From an uncultured beta proteobacterium (lineage in GTDB: Bacteria; Pseudomonadota; Gammaproteobacteria; Burkholderiales; Burkholderiaceae_C): 43,557 nucleotides of DNA. This document shows, piece after piece, positions 31,669 through 40,145 of this stretch (positions within the stretch are counted from its first letter, which is position 1; the number at the start of each line of letters is the position of its first letter). A program made the translations under genes and the position numbers. Under the pieces are notes generated by a model, which saw nothing but the letters and a program-made list of their open reading frames with translations, searched no databases and was not told where the DNA came from. The stretch is taken from the NCBI GenBank assembly GCA_903938815.1, contig CAJAES010000068.1:1-43557 (forward strand), in the 5' to 3' direction.

Positions 31669-32199
31669 CGTGCCTTAACAGCGCGGGCGCGGGACTGGCC
31701 CGAGTCGCGACGTGCGCCGCGTCCACATGACACATTGAAAACCTCAACCGATGGCGGACGGGCACTACCCGCATCACCAGCTTTGCGATTCGCTCTGCTG
31801 TGCCGTCGGGCATGTCCGAGAACAAGATGCCCGACGACGATGTTCAGCTTCCGGGCAATGTCCCCGCCAATGCCCCACCGGGCAGAGCCGAAAACGAAAC
31901 AGCCACCAACGATTTCTCGTGGGTGGCTGTCATGTACAGCTTAACTTTGGTGGCGCTTCAGGGAGTCACCTCCCAACCCAGCATTTCGTCTAGAAAAGGC
32001 TTGTCGAGTCAACCACTTAGCAATCTCAGGCCTTGGTGGCGGGTGAGTTAAAAGTGGACACCATAAGTGTACACCTGACCGGCCTGGTGTTGGGGTGAGC
32101 TGCAAGCCAGGGCGAGCAAGGGATCGGCTGGTGGCTGTTTTTGTCAACCGACTCAGACTGTGCCGTTTGTGGGTTGACCCCAACCAATCACTATCTTGT
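31669..32199. other. Non-coding gap between the restriction cassette and the ISL3 element
   Basis: About 530 bases without a convincing gene. It holds a long hairpin (31899-31930) and, near 32050-32075, a pair of related blocks, AGTGGACACC and GTGTACACC, of the type seen at insertion-sequence ends. Short frames in all directions lack ribosome sites and recognisable protein features. The stretch is probably remodelled by earlier insertions. Confidence 0.5.
31899..31940. repeat. Overlapping alternative hairpins
   Basis: ACAGCCACC (31899-31907) pairs with GGTGGCTGT (31922-31930), with an inner ACGA/TCGT extension. The same GCTGT can instead pair with ACAGC at 31936-31940. The two foldings exclude each other. 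No T-run follows, so it is not a plain terminator. Confidence 0.55.
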
Positions 32200-33724
32200 G
32201 GCTATTCGGCTTTTTGTGTGGGGCGACGACTGCGCCCCGCCTTCAGCACATCGGTGTCGAACTCAGATCGGCAGGTCCCGCAGACCATGGTTTGAATGGC
32301 GGGCTCCCCAGCGACCATCGGTGGCATAGCCACTTCGCACATTTCGGATGCCGAAAATTGTTCGTGGCAGTAGCCGCAAAAGTTCCCTTCAGGCAGCAGA
32401 AGTTGCCCGAGCTTCAGTTGTTTCCTGGGTTCCAAGGCATGTTTTGCCAAGATGCGCGCCCGCACAACATCGAACTTGTACCCATTTCCGCTCCGCACAA
32501 TGGTCTGGATGGCGCCATTGATCGACTCGGTATACGCGTTGGTCTTGGGGTGGTCGAGGATGGCCAGCATCTCCGACCGCCACACCCTCATCTTGGCCAG
32601 CAGCTGCCTGAAGTCTTTGCGAACAGCCTTGGGCACCGTTTCCCGGAAGTGGTCGAAGGTCTGGATCGCCTGATCCCTTGGCAGGTCAAAGATGGCGTAG
32701 AACGCCTCTTTGACCTTGTAAGCGGCCGCAATTTCTTCGTCCTCGCGCAGCCATTGCTTGAGATCCTGCTCCTGCGTTTCAGTGAGCTTCGCCGGGCGCT
32801 TGAGCAGCGTGAACTTTGATCGCTTGAACGGATGCGGGGCGCTCCTGTCTGGCTTGGCGATCTTGCGACGCGCATAGACCTTGACCAGTGCGTCGCTTGC
32901 CAGCCGCAATACATGGAACTTGTCTGCGACCACGGTGGCATTCGGGAGTTCGGCCTGGATGGCGGTGCAGTAGGGGCGCCAGAGGTCAATCACCACAACG
33001 TCTACGGTGCTGGTCCCCGCTCGGCTTGCGAGCCAGTTGCGCAGGGTGGCTGGCTGCCTGTCAGTCAGCACGTCCACCAAGCGGTTTCGATCCAGATCTG
33101 CCAGCACCAGGCGGAGCTTGCCGCCAACCCTGGTCTCGTCTATGCCGAGCACCCTCGGCATTGATCCGTGCTGGTGCGAAGCCAAGGTCGCCACGCCCTT
33201 GGAAGCCACTCGCCTGACGGTTTTCTCGTCCAGGCCAACCTCTCGGGCTACGGCTGCGTTCGTTGTGGTCAAGGCGCGCTTGGCGATGAAGGCCTCGCAG
33301 CGTTCAGTCATCATCAGGGTGGGATGCACGCCGCCCAACGGTTGCAGGAAAGTCGCGCTGCAACTTTGACATTGGTAGCGCCGAACTGTGGCTTCCAACT
33401 TCGCCGGCGCACCACGAATCGGAATGTCCGCGTAAATCACCGTTTTGGTGCCGTGGCGGTGAAACACTCGCGGCGCGTCACATTCTGGGCGTGGACATGC
33501 AACGGGTTCATGCTGGTACTCAGCCTGCAGAACCTCGGTCCTGCCGGTGGTACGCCGGCCCGTGAGAGTCCATCCCGGCAGATCCAAGAGATCAGTCATT
33601 TGCGGATTTTCGTGTTGGCTTTTGTGCCTCGGGATCGTGACCTGGCTTGACGTCTGAGCACTCGTTCACCGCGCCGCACTTCTGCATGAAGATTCAGAGC
33701 CCACACAAAAAGCCGGAAGGCGCC
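32200..33724 (-). mobile_element. ISL3-family insertion sequence
   Basis: The element carries one transposase gene and has 16-base perfect inverted repeats, CGGCTTTTTGTGTGGG at 32207-32222 and its reverse complement at 33700-33715. The left end extends outward to GGCTATT and the right, read inward, to GGCGCCTT, both resembling the GGC-starting ISL3 ends. No 8-base target duplication is visible beside either end, so the exact borders are approximate or an end has been altered. It lies between two defence modules. Confidence 0.85.
32202..33599 (-). CDS. ISL3-family transposase
   Basis: A 465-residue transposase. An N-terminal zinc-ribbon pair (CPRPEC and CQSC around residues 35 and 79) and helix-turn-helix region (NAAVAREVGLDEKTVRR) precede the DDE catalytic core: Asp in VLGIDETRVGG, Asp in VVIDLWRPY and Glu in YTESINGAIQT. 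A C-terminal extension holds another zinc ribbon (CGYC ... CGTC). The gene is intact, so the element may be active. It ends with a TAG at 32202-32204 only two bases inside the element end, so its last codons are read through the left inverted repeat. The start is ATG 33599. Confidence 0.93.
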   Translation of the reverse strand: MTDLLDLPGWTLTGRRTTGRTEVLQAEYQHEPVACPRPECDAPRVFHRHGTKTVIYADIPIRGAPAKLEATVRRYQCQSCSATFLQPLGGVHPTLMMTERCEAFIAKRALTTTNAAVAREVGLDEKTVRRVASKGVATLASHQHGSMPRVLGIDETRVGGKLRLVLADLDRNRLVDVLTDRQPATLRNWLASRAGTSTVDVVVIDLWRPYCTAIQAELPNATVVADKFHVLRLASDALVKVYARRKIAKPDRSAPHPFKRSKFTLLKRPAKLTETQEQDLKQWLREDEEIAAAYKVKEAFYAIFDLPRDQAIQTFDHFRETVPKAVRKDFRQLLAKMRVWRSEMLAILDHPKTNAYTESINGAIQTIVRSGNGYKFDVVRARILAKHALEPRKQLKLGQLLLPEGNFCGYCHEQFSASEMCEVAMPPMVAGEPAIQTMVCGTCRSEFDTDVLKAGRSRRPTQKAE

Positions 33725-33781
33725 CATTGAACGGATAGCTGCCGACGTCGGGGCGTAAGTCCGCGGTTCCAGACGCCAACC

Positions 33782-33807
33782 AAGAACGACCGCCTTCGGT
33801 CGTCCTT
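33782..33807 (-). terminator. Likely terminator after the AAA+ ATPase gene
   Basis: On the minus strand, AAGGACGACCG and CGGTCGTTCTT form an 11-base stem with one G-U pair and an AAGG loop, starting about 12 bases after the ATPase stop. The following sequence is only moderately T-rich. Confidence 0.5.
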
Positions 33808-33818
33808 CGTCGCCATGA

Positions 33819-34886
33819 CTACCTGAAGCCAATCCGGCTGCGTAGCCCAGGCTTCGAACGCGCTGCAAATTGTCCAAGATCCTGTACGGCGACTTCGAAG
33901 CTGAACCGCGAAACCGCGCTGGCAATCGCGCAATCAAGCGCAAGAGTCGTTTCGCGCGGCGAGAGTGCACTCACCCGGTCTAGCACCGAAGGGGGTAGTT
34001 CGTCAGCCAGCGGCAGGTGGTACCTCGCCAAAAGACCCTGGTAGATTCTTTGCGCAATTGCCCGCTGTTGATCGACTGTGGGCATGGCGATTTCGAATGC
34101 ACACATCCGTGACCGAATGGGATCCGGTATGGCTGAAATATCGTTTGCCGTCGCGATCCATCGCACTGTGGATGCGTCGATGTACATGTCCGGCAGTGCC
34201 TGGTCTTGAAAGTCCCTGGCGGTGTCTGCTTCCAGCAGTGAGTACAAAGCGCCGAGCGGGTCGTAGTTCGAGTTCCGGCTCGGTTTGTCGATCTCGTCGA
34301 GCAAGACCACCGGATTCGCGGCCATGAGTCCGGTACCAGTTCCCCAGGCGATGCACTCGAACAGCAGACCTGGCGAGGAGTTCGACCAGAACGCGCTGCT
34401 ACCCGAAAGTGCTGAGCCATTCGTCTCGGCAGCCATTTGAATATGCAGTGGTCGGGGCATCCCCAGGATCTGCGCCAACTGGCGTGCGAAATGCGTTTTG
34501 CCCGACCCTGGGTCTCCAAGCAGCAACAGGGGCGGCATCCTGTGATCAACGCCTGCTGCGACCAGTTGCGCGTGTGGGCGCACGACGGTCTGAATGACTG
34601 CCGAGAAGTTTGGCATCGCTTGCTCAAGCTCGTTGAGCATGACGCGCCAAAGGACATCTGGTTCAACACAGGTGCGCTCGAAGCCGGTCTCCCGCAGTGA
34701 CTGCCGAATTTCCGCTACGCGGCTGGTGGTCTCAGAGTTCCTGCCCCGTGCCAGCACGCCCACATCGGTACCCCCGACTTGGCGGAATACTCGTTTCCTC
34801 TTGGCGCCAATCTGTTGACCTGACGCTGCTGGGTGGGTGAACAGGTCGCGCTGATTGGCGCCTTCGTGAATATCACTTTGCGCCAT
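33819..34886 (-). CDS. Lon-like AAA+ ATPase without protease domain
   Basis: A 355-residue ATPase. Start ATG 34886 (MAQSDIHEGANQRDLF) overlaps the previous gene by 14 bases; the frame further upstream has no conserved content. Walker A GDPGSGKTHFA lies near 122-132, Walker B VVLLDEIDK near 190-198, sensor 1 in RWIATAND and an arginine finger in IPDPIRSRM. The core resembles the ATPase module of Lon, but there is no serine-lysine protease domain. It probably remodels a protein or complex, with the 108-residue neighbour as partner. It sits in the defence island between the ISL3 element and the BREX-like operon, but its role there is unknown. Confidence 0.8.
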   Translation of the reverse strand: MAQSDIHEGANQRDLFTHPAASGQQIGAKRKRVFRQVGGTDVGVLARGRNSETTSRVAEIRQSLRETGFERTCVEPDVLWRVMLNELEQAMPNFSAVIQTVVRPHAQLVAAGVDHRMPPLLLLGDPGSGKTHFARQLAQILGMPRPLHIQMAAETNGSALSGSSAFWSNSSPGLLFECIAWGTGTGLMAANPVVLLDEIDKPSRNSNYDPLGALYSLLEADTARDFQDQALPDMYIDASTVRWIATANDISAIPDPIRSRMCAFEIAMPTVDQQRAIAQRIYQGLLARYHLPLADELPPSVLDRVSALSPRETTLALDCAIASAVSRFSFEVAVQDLGQFAARSKPGLRSRIGFR

Positions 34887-35199
34887 TGAGCAACTCCAGC
34901 TTGTTCCAGGTCGTCTCGACGTACCAGGCCAGGCGGCCAACGGTGAACTCGACGTCAGTTCCCCGCAGATCGTTCGAAACGAGCGCGCGGATGCAGAGAC
35001 GCTTGTTGACGATCTTGAAGCGCAGCAGCACCTCTCCGCTATCGCTTGGCCTGGCCAGGTCACTGACCATCATGATGAGGTCTTCGACACCTTGTCGGTA
35101 GCTGCCGTAGGCATAGGGACCGATGCTGAACCGGATCCACGGCCGACTGATGAACCTCAAGTAGTCGTCGCCCTTCGGGTGACTTGGCAAAACCAACAT
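34873..35199 (-). CDS. 108-residue protein coupled to the AAA+ ATPase, unknown function
   Basis: ATG 35199 opens a 108-residue chain (MLVLPSHPKGDDYLRFISRP) with no signal or membrane segment. The pattern WIRFSIGPYAYGSYRQGVED, EVLLRFKIVNKRLCIRALVS, GTDVEFTVGRLAWYVETTW suggests a compact alpha-beta fold. Its last 14 bases overlap the ATPase start on the same strand, so the two are translated together and may form a complex. I recognise no family. Base composition is near 58-60% GC, lower than the housekeeping part of the window, in line with acquisition by transfer. Confidence 0.65.
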   Translation of the reverse strand: MLVLPSHPKGDDYLRFISRPWIRFSIGPYAYGSYRQGVEDLIMMVSDLARPSDSGEVLLRFKIVNKRLCIRALVSNDLRGTDVEFTVGRLAWYVETTWNKLELLNGAK

Positions 35200-35422
35200 G
35201 TATGACCCTCCAACAACGCGTGACTGCTGCGTCCGAAGGCGGACACAGGGAGCTGGTGCTCAATGCGTTGTGAAAATGCGCCAGAACTCAGGCGCTGTGC
35301 CGAACGAGTCATCTCGTCAGAAGGGGGGTCAATGCAGCTATTGTTTCAAGCGTTGATCAGTTCGTGGTGCGCGAATTGGCTTGCTGTTGTGTCTTTGCTA
35401 CTCGATCAAACTGACATGCGAA

Positions 35423-35563
35423 TTAGCACCACCAGCCCGGCAGGTCCACGCCGTGCCCGGTACTCATTCGGACCTCAACGCTGATGGCGCCAAGGGTCGC
35501 AACCCAGAGCGCCACCAACATGGCGACCACGAGTATGCGAATCATGTGCGCGACGAAGTGCAT
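35423..35563 (-). CDS. Possible 46-residue single-pass membrane peptide
   Basis: ATG 35563 starts MHFVAHMIRILVVAMLVALW and continues VATLGAISVEV, one clean membrane helix from about 7 to 30, then a polar tail ending in LPGWWC. A weak GAGAG ribosome site lies upstream. It is on the same strand as the 108-residue and ATPase genes and 224 bases before them. Short hydrophobic peptides are common in defence and toxin loci, but function and expression are unproven. Confidence 0.4.
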   Translation of the reverse strand: MHFVAHMIRILVVAMLVALWVATLGAISVEVRMSTGHGVDLPGWWC

Positions 35564-35748
35564 GGTTGTCTCTCGTGGTTGCACAGGCTCGGAATGATGC
35601 CCATCCGAGCCAATGCCGTGGGTGTCCTCTCGGCCAAGTAGCGATCGCGCAACAAGAGTCCTTCGAGCTGGTTCGGCCTGGCGGGGCTCGCCGTTCGCGA
35701 TGCTTCCTCTAGAACGTGTGCCCGCCTGCTAACGCTGCGCCTGGGGAG

Positions 35749-35883
35749 GGCTGAATCTCCCCATCCTTCGCGTAATATGTAACCCAACGTGGTGACGTGA
35801 TGACAGGTCATCAAATCACCACGGTGGCACGTCTACAAGATGAATAAACGGCCTTTGCGACATCGAATCAGGGAGATTCAGCC
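35749..35883. repeat. Perfect 13-base inverted repeats flanking the brxF promoter region
   Basis: GGCTGAATCTCCC (35749-35761) recurs as its exact reverse complement at 35871-35883. The arms are 109 bases apart and enclose the central palindrome. They could be two sites for one regulator that loops the DNA, or the ends of a 135-base miniature element. No target duplication is seen. Confidence 0.8.
35788..35823. promoter_or_regulatory. 36-base palindromic operator candidate upstream of brxF
   Basis: Arms CGTGGTGA-CG-TGATGA and TCATCA-AA-TCACCACG are separated by CAGG; 14 of 16 pairs match. A palindrome of this length over the promoter region, about 120 bases before brxF, is a strong candidate operator for a dimeric or tetrameric repressor. 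No regulator gene is next to it. Confidence 0.6.
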
Positions 35884-35943
35884 GGTCCATGTCTATGGAC
35901 AGGCTTGCGGAGCATTGGGCCCCTAACCTTTTCTGGGGCAGCA

Positions 35944-36405
35944 GTGCTCGATGAACTTCTCAAGCTGATCAAGGACGCAGGTTCACTGCACGGCCGTTTG
36001 GTGCTGGTCGTGGGCCAAGACGCGCGCAGCCGCAGCCAAGCCTTGGTCAGTGCATCAGCCCAGCTGGACGTTACGGTGCTGCCGCTCGGCATCCAGCTCG
36101 CTCATCGTGCGGCTGCCTTGGCCCGGCGACAGCGACCACTCCAGGCCAGTAGCCTGTTGCGAGACGTTGTTGATGCTGCCTTTCCAGGCTCACCGGTCGC
36201 GGTGCTGGATCGCACCGAGGTCCTCTTCGACCGCTCCCTGAAGCTCGACGCCCTGGATGCCCTCAAGCGGCTGGCCCACGCCCGGACAGTCGTGGCGGCT
36301 TGGCCGGGCGAACTGCGGAACGCTCGTTTGCTCTATGCACCAGCTGGTCATCCCGAGCACTGCGATCATGCAGCGACCGGTTTCCTCGTCCACCACCTTT
36401 CCTGA
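35944..36405 (+). CDS. brxF: BrxF-like P-loop protein of a BREX type 3-like system
   Basis: A protein of about 153 residues if it starts at GTG 35944; TTG 35905 would add 13. It matches BrxF in size and in the segments LVLVVGQDARSRSQAL, AVLDRTEVLFDRSLKLDALDALKRLAHARTVVAAWPG and LLYAPAGHPEHCD, which mirror the LFDPxLKLDPL and AWPG...HPEY signatures I recall for this family. The expected Walker A glycines are poorly kept (GQDARSRS), so ATP binding is doubtful. BrxF is found only in type 3 BREX loci, always before the large ATPase, as here (nine bases upstream). Assignment is from memory of the family and gene order. Confidence 0.7.
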   Translation: MLDELLKLIKDAGSLHGRLVLVVGQDARSRSQALVSASAQLDVTVLPLGIQLAHRAAALARRQRPLQASSLLRDVVDAAFPGSPVAVLDRTEVLFDRSLKLDALDALKRLAHARTVVAAWPGELRNARLLYAPAGHPEHCDHAATGFLVHHLS

Positions 36406-36414
36406 GTCTTCCCC

Positions 36415-39400
36415 ATGCGTTACGGCGACCTGATCCAGTTCGAACCCATCGAGTCCGTCATCCAGCTGCTGGATGCCAACCGTGCCGACGAGGCGAAGCG
36501 CCTGGTCTCCACTTACGTCATCTCCGACGAGATGGCGAGTCGCATCAACGACCGCATCATTCCGCAGCTGTCCTTCGATGAGTCCGTCGACCACAAGGGC
36601 CTGTTAGTGGTCGGCAACTACGGTACCGGTAAGTCGCACCTGATGTCCGTGCTGTCCTTGGTCGCTGAAGACGCCAGCTACCTGGAGCTGGTCCGCAGCC
36701 CGGTGGTCGCCAAGGCCGCAGAAGCCATCGCTGGGAAATTCAAGGTGCACCGCATCGAGATCTCCAGCCAGATGTCGCTGCGGGATATCGTCACCCAGCA
36801 GCTCGAAGCATTCCTGGAAGCGCACGGTGTGGCCTACAGCTTCCCGCCGGCCGACAAGGTGGTGAACAACAAGGCCTCCTTCGAGGCCATGATGGCCGCC
36901 TTCCACGAGAAGTTCCCCAACCAGGGCGTGCTGCTGGTCGTCGACGAGTTCCTGGAGTACCTGCGCTCGCGCAACGACCACGCCCTGGTGCTGGACCTGT
37001 CCTTCCTGCGCGAGATCGGCGAGGTGACCAAGCACCTGCGCTTCCGCTTCATGGCCGGTGTGCAGGAAGCCATCTTCGACAGCGCCCGCTTCCAGCACGT
37101 CTCAGACAGCCTGCGCCGGGTGAAGGACCGCTTTGCCCAGGTGCTGCTGGCCCGCGACGACGTGAGCTTCGTCGTGGCCGAGCGCCTGTTGAAGAAGACG
37201 GCCGACCAGCAGCAGCGCATCCGCGAGTACCTGACGCCCTTCGCCAAGTTCTTCGGGCCGATGAATGATCGCATGGACCAGTACGTCCGCTTGTTCCCGG
37301 TCCACCCCGAGTACATCGCCACCTTCGAGCGGCTGGTCTTTACCGAGAAGCGCGGTGCGCTGGTCACTCTGCGCGACCAGATCCAGGCCATCCTGCAGAC
37401 CGAGGTGCCTGTCGACCGGCCTGGCTTGCTAAGCTACGACAGCTTCTGGGACACGGTCACCGCGAACTCCGTGCTGCGTGCCGACCGAGACATCGGCCCG
37501 GTGCTGAAGGTGTCTGAGGTGCTGGCCTCGCGGGTGCAGCAGGCTTACACCCGCCCTGCGTACAAGTCGCTGGCCCAGCGCGTCGTCAAGGGCTTGTCGG
37601 TGCACCGGCTGACCACGGGCGGTGACATCTATGTGCCGCTGGGCGCAACGGCCATGGAGCTGCGCGACACCTTGACCCTGTTCCAGCCCGGCATCGGCGA
37701 CATGGGCGGCGAGCCCGCCGAGGATCTGCTGTCCCTGGTGCAGACCGTGCTGCGCGAGATATTGAAGACGGTCAACGGCCAGTTCATCAGCCGCACCGCG
37801 GACACCGAGCAGTACTACCTCGATCTGAAGAAGGACATCGACTACGACGCGCAGATCGACAAGCGCGCCGACAGCCTGTCCGCGGACGTGCTGGACCGCG
37901 CCTACTTCAGCGCCGTCAAGGCGTTGATGGAGCGCACCGACGAGACGGCCTACGTCACCGGCCACCTGATCTGGCAGTACCCCATCGAGTGGCAAGAGCG
38001 CCGCGTCGAACGCAACGGCTACCTGTTTTTCGGCGCACCAAACGAGCGGCCCACAGCCCAGCCGGAGCGCGAGTTCTACATCTACTTCGTCCACCCCTTC
38101 GACCCGCCCAAGTTCAAGGACGAGCACAAGTCCGATGAAGTTTTCATCCGCCTGAAGGGGCTGGATGACGACATCCGCAAGCACCTGGCCACCTATGCCG
38201 CGGCGCTGGACCTCGGGTCGACGGCAAGCGGTGGCGCCAAGGTGGTCTACCAGGACAAGGCCAAGGACGCCCTGCGCCTGATGAGCAAGTGGCTGCAGGA
38301 AAAGCAGCTCAAGGCGCTGGAGATGACCTACCAGGGCAAGAGCAAGCCGCTGGAAGACTGGGTCAAGGGCATCTCGCTGCGCGAGAAGGCCCGCCTTGGT
38401 GCGGACGACCGCATCAACTTCCGGGACGTGGTCAACGTCATCTCCGGCCTGGCCCTGGCTTCGCGCTTCGCGGAGGTGGCGCCGGAGTACCCGACCTTCT
38501 CGTCCCTGGTCACCGAGCAAAACCGCAGGCAGCTCATCACGAACGCGATGAAGATGTTGGCCGGCGGCACCAAGACCAAAGACGGCACCGTCATCCTGGA
38601 CGCGCTCGACATGCTCGACGGCGACAAGCCCCAGCCCAGCCAGAGCAAGTACGCCAAGGCGGTGATCGCGCAGTTGCTCGCCAAGGGCAGCGGGCAGGTG
38701 CTCAACCGCAGCGAGCTCGTGGTGGGCGGCAACGAGATCGAATTCTTCGCACCCGAGAAGTACCGGCTCGAACCCGACCTGCTCGTCGTCGTGCTGGGCG
38801 GCCTCGTCTACTCGGGCGACGCCGTGCTGGCGATCGTGGGCGACAAGATCGACTCGAGCAAGACGGCGCTGCTGGTCGAGCGCAGTGTTGAAGAGCTCAA
38901 GCAGTTCAAGCACCTGGAAACGCCCAAGGAAATCAGCACCAGCGTGTTGCGGGCCCTGTTCGAGCTGCTGGGCCGCTCGCCGGGCCTGGCCCAGATGGCC
39001 GCTGCCGGCGCCGAAGAGCCGGTGAAGGAACTTCAGGACGCGGTCAGCGACCTGGTCACCCGCGTGCTGACCGCCAGCACCGACATGGCCAACCGCTTGG
39101 CCTTCTGGGGCACGCCCCTGCTGCGCGATGATGAGCTGGGCGACTGGCGCAAGCGCCTGGAGGCCTTGAAGGGCTTCGCCGAGCGTCTGGCGCCGTTCAA
39201 CACCGTGGGCAAGCTGAAGAACCTGAAGCTCACCGAAGACGAGGTGGCGGCGCAGAAGCCCAACCTGCTCACACTCCAGCAGTCCGAGAAGCTGCAGGCC
39301 TTCGTGGCCGACCTGGGCGGCATCGCCGGGTACTTGTCGCAGGCCGAACTGGTGCTGCCGGCCGAGCACGAGTGGACCCAGGCGGCGCAATCCGCCCGCA

Positions 39401-40140
39401 AGGCGCTGCTCGACAAGCTTGCCAATGACCGAACGGCCCAGCACGCCGCCGAGTACCGCCAGACTCTGACGAAGCTGAAACAGGACTACGTCAACGCCTA
39501 CATCGCCCTGCACAGCAAGGCGCGCCTGGGCGTGAACGACGAGAAGAAGCAGACAGCGCTGCGCAAGGACGCCCGCCTGAGCACCATGCGTGCGCTGGCC
39601 GGTATCTCGTTGATGCCCACTTCGCAGCTCAATGACTACGAAGGCAAGCTCGGCAAGCTGAGGAGCTGTGCTTCCCTCATCGAAAACGATCTGGGCGCGT
39701 CGCCGTTCTGCCCGCATTGCAGCTTCAAGCCGGCTAACGAACAGGGCGACCTGGCACCGGCCGGCAATGTGCTGAAGCAGCTGGACGACGAGCTGGACCA
39801 ATTGCTGGATGCCTGGACTCTGACGCTGCTGGACAACCTGGAAGACCCCACCATCCAGGAGAACTTCGAGCTGCTGGGGCCGGCTGCACGAAAGCTGGTG
39901 CAGGAGTTCGTGGGCAAGAAGGCACTACCCGACCCGCTGTTGCCCGAGTTCGTTTCGGCGGTGCAGGACGCCCTGTCTGCCCTGCAGAAGATCCCCGTCA
40001 CCGCGGCCGAACTGAAGCAGGCGCTGCTGGAAGGCGGCTCCCCAGCCACGCCCGATGACCTGCTGAAGCGCTTCGAGGCCTTCATCGCCGAGCGCTGCAA
40101 GGGCCGCGACCGCTCCAAGGTGCGCGTGGTCGTGGAGTAA
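36415..40140 (+). CDS. brxC: BrxC/PglY-like large ATPase (DUF6079 type)
   Basis: A 1241-residue P-loop protein starting MRYGDLIQFEPIESVIQLLD. Walker A is GNYGTGKS at 67-74 and Walker B LLVVDEFLEYL with Asp177-Glu178. The ~1000 remaining residues are helical, and near the C-terminus a zinc-finger-like CPHC (1099-1102) follows Cys1085. BrxC proteins are essential in BREX antiphage systems and are thought to act with the methyltransferase on invading DNA while sparing methylated host DNA. Size, start and position after brxF fit the type 3 variant. The next gene begins five bases after the stop. The gene is intact with normal high-GC codon use. Confidence 0.85.
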   Translation: MRYGDLIQFEPIESVIQLLDANRADEAKRLVSTYVISDEMASRINDRIIPQLSFDESVDHKGLLVVGNYGTGKSHLMSVLSLVAEDASYLELVRSPVVAKAAEAIAGKFKVHRIEISSQMSLRDIVTQQLEAFLEAHGVAYSFPPADKVVNNKASFEAMMAAFHEKFPNQGVLLVVDEFLEYLRSRNDHALVLDLSFLREIGEVTKHLRFRFMAGVQEAIFDSARFQHVSDSLRRVKDRFAQVLLARDDVSFVVAERLLKKTADQQQRIREYLTPFAKFFGPMNDRMDQYVRLFPVHPEYIATFERLVFTEKRGALVTLRDQIQAILQTEVPVDRPGLLSYDSFWDTVTANSVLRADRDIGPVLKVSEVLASRVQQAYTRPAYKSLAQRVVKGLSVHRLTTGGDIYVPLGATAMELRDTLTLFQPGIGDMGGEPAEDLLSLVQTVLREILKTVNGQFISRTADTEQYYLDLKKDIDYDAQIDKRADSLSADVLDRAYFSAVKALMERTDETAYVTGHLIWQYPIEWQERRVERNGYLFFGAPNERPTAQPEREFYIYFVHPFDPPKFKDEHKSDEVFIRLKGLDDDIRKHLATYAAALDLGSTASGGAKVVYQDKAKDALRLMSKWLQEKQLKALEMTYQGKSKPLEDWVKGISLREKARLGADDRINFRDVVNVISGLALASRFAEVAPEYPTFSSLVTEQNRRQLITNAMKMLAGGTKTKDGTVILDALDMLDGDKPQPSQSKYAKAVIAQLLAKGSGQVLNRSELVVGGNEIEFFAPEKYRLEPDLLVVVLGGLVYSGDAVLAIVGDKIDSSKTALLVERSVEELKQFKHLETPKEISTSVLRALFELLGRSPGLAQMAAAGAEEPVKELQDAVSDLVTRVLTASTDMANRLAFWGTPLLRDDELGDWRKRLEALKGFAERLAPFNTVGKLKNLKLTEDEVAAQKPNLLTLQQSEKLQAFVADLGGIAGYLSQAELVLPAEHEWTQAAQSARKALLDKLANDRTAQHAAEYRQTLTKLKQDYVNAYIALHSKARLGVNDEKKQTALRKDARLSTMRALAGISLMPTSQLNDYEGKLGKLRSCASLIENDLGASPFCPHCSFKPANEQGDLAPAGNVLKQLDDELDQLLDAWTLTLLDNLEDPTIQENFELLGPAARKLVQEFVGKKALPDPLLPEFVSAVQDALSALQKIPVTAAELKQALLEGGSPATPDDLLKRFEAFIAERCKGRDRSKVRVVVE

Positions 40141-40145
40141 ACCGG

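Larger units (their letters stand above)
35200..35943. other. Control region between the AAA+ pair and the BREX-like operon
   Basis: About 740 bases whose only gene-like content is the 46-residue membrane peptide (35423-35563). The part nearest brxF has two nested inverted repeats (35749-35883 and 35788-35823) and a TAATAT box at 35772-35777 with no fitting -35. Other short frames have no support. Confidence 0.55.

Noticed and set aside
31735..32051. Several 62-83 codon frames in the gap after the patatin operon
   Set aside because: They overlap each other in different frames, lack ribosome sites and look random.
33596..33970. 124-codon minus-strand frame
   Set aside because: It crosses the right end of the ISL3 element and the 3' end of the ATPase gene in another frame; no conserved content.
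35542..35814. 90-codon minus-strand frame upstream of brxF
   Set aside because: It runs through the inverted repeats of the control region and shows no protein features.
37429..39801. 790-residue open frame on the minus strand
   Set aside because: It is antisense to the BrxC-like ATPase gene and has no recognisable motif.
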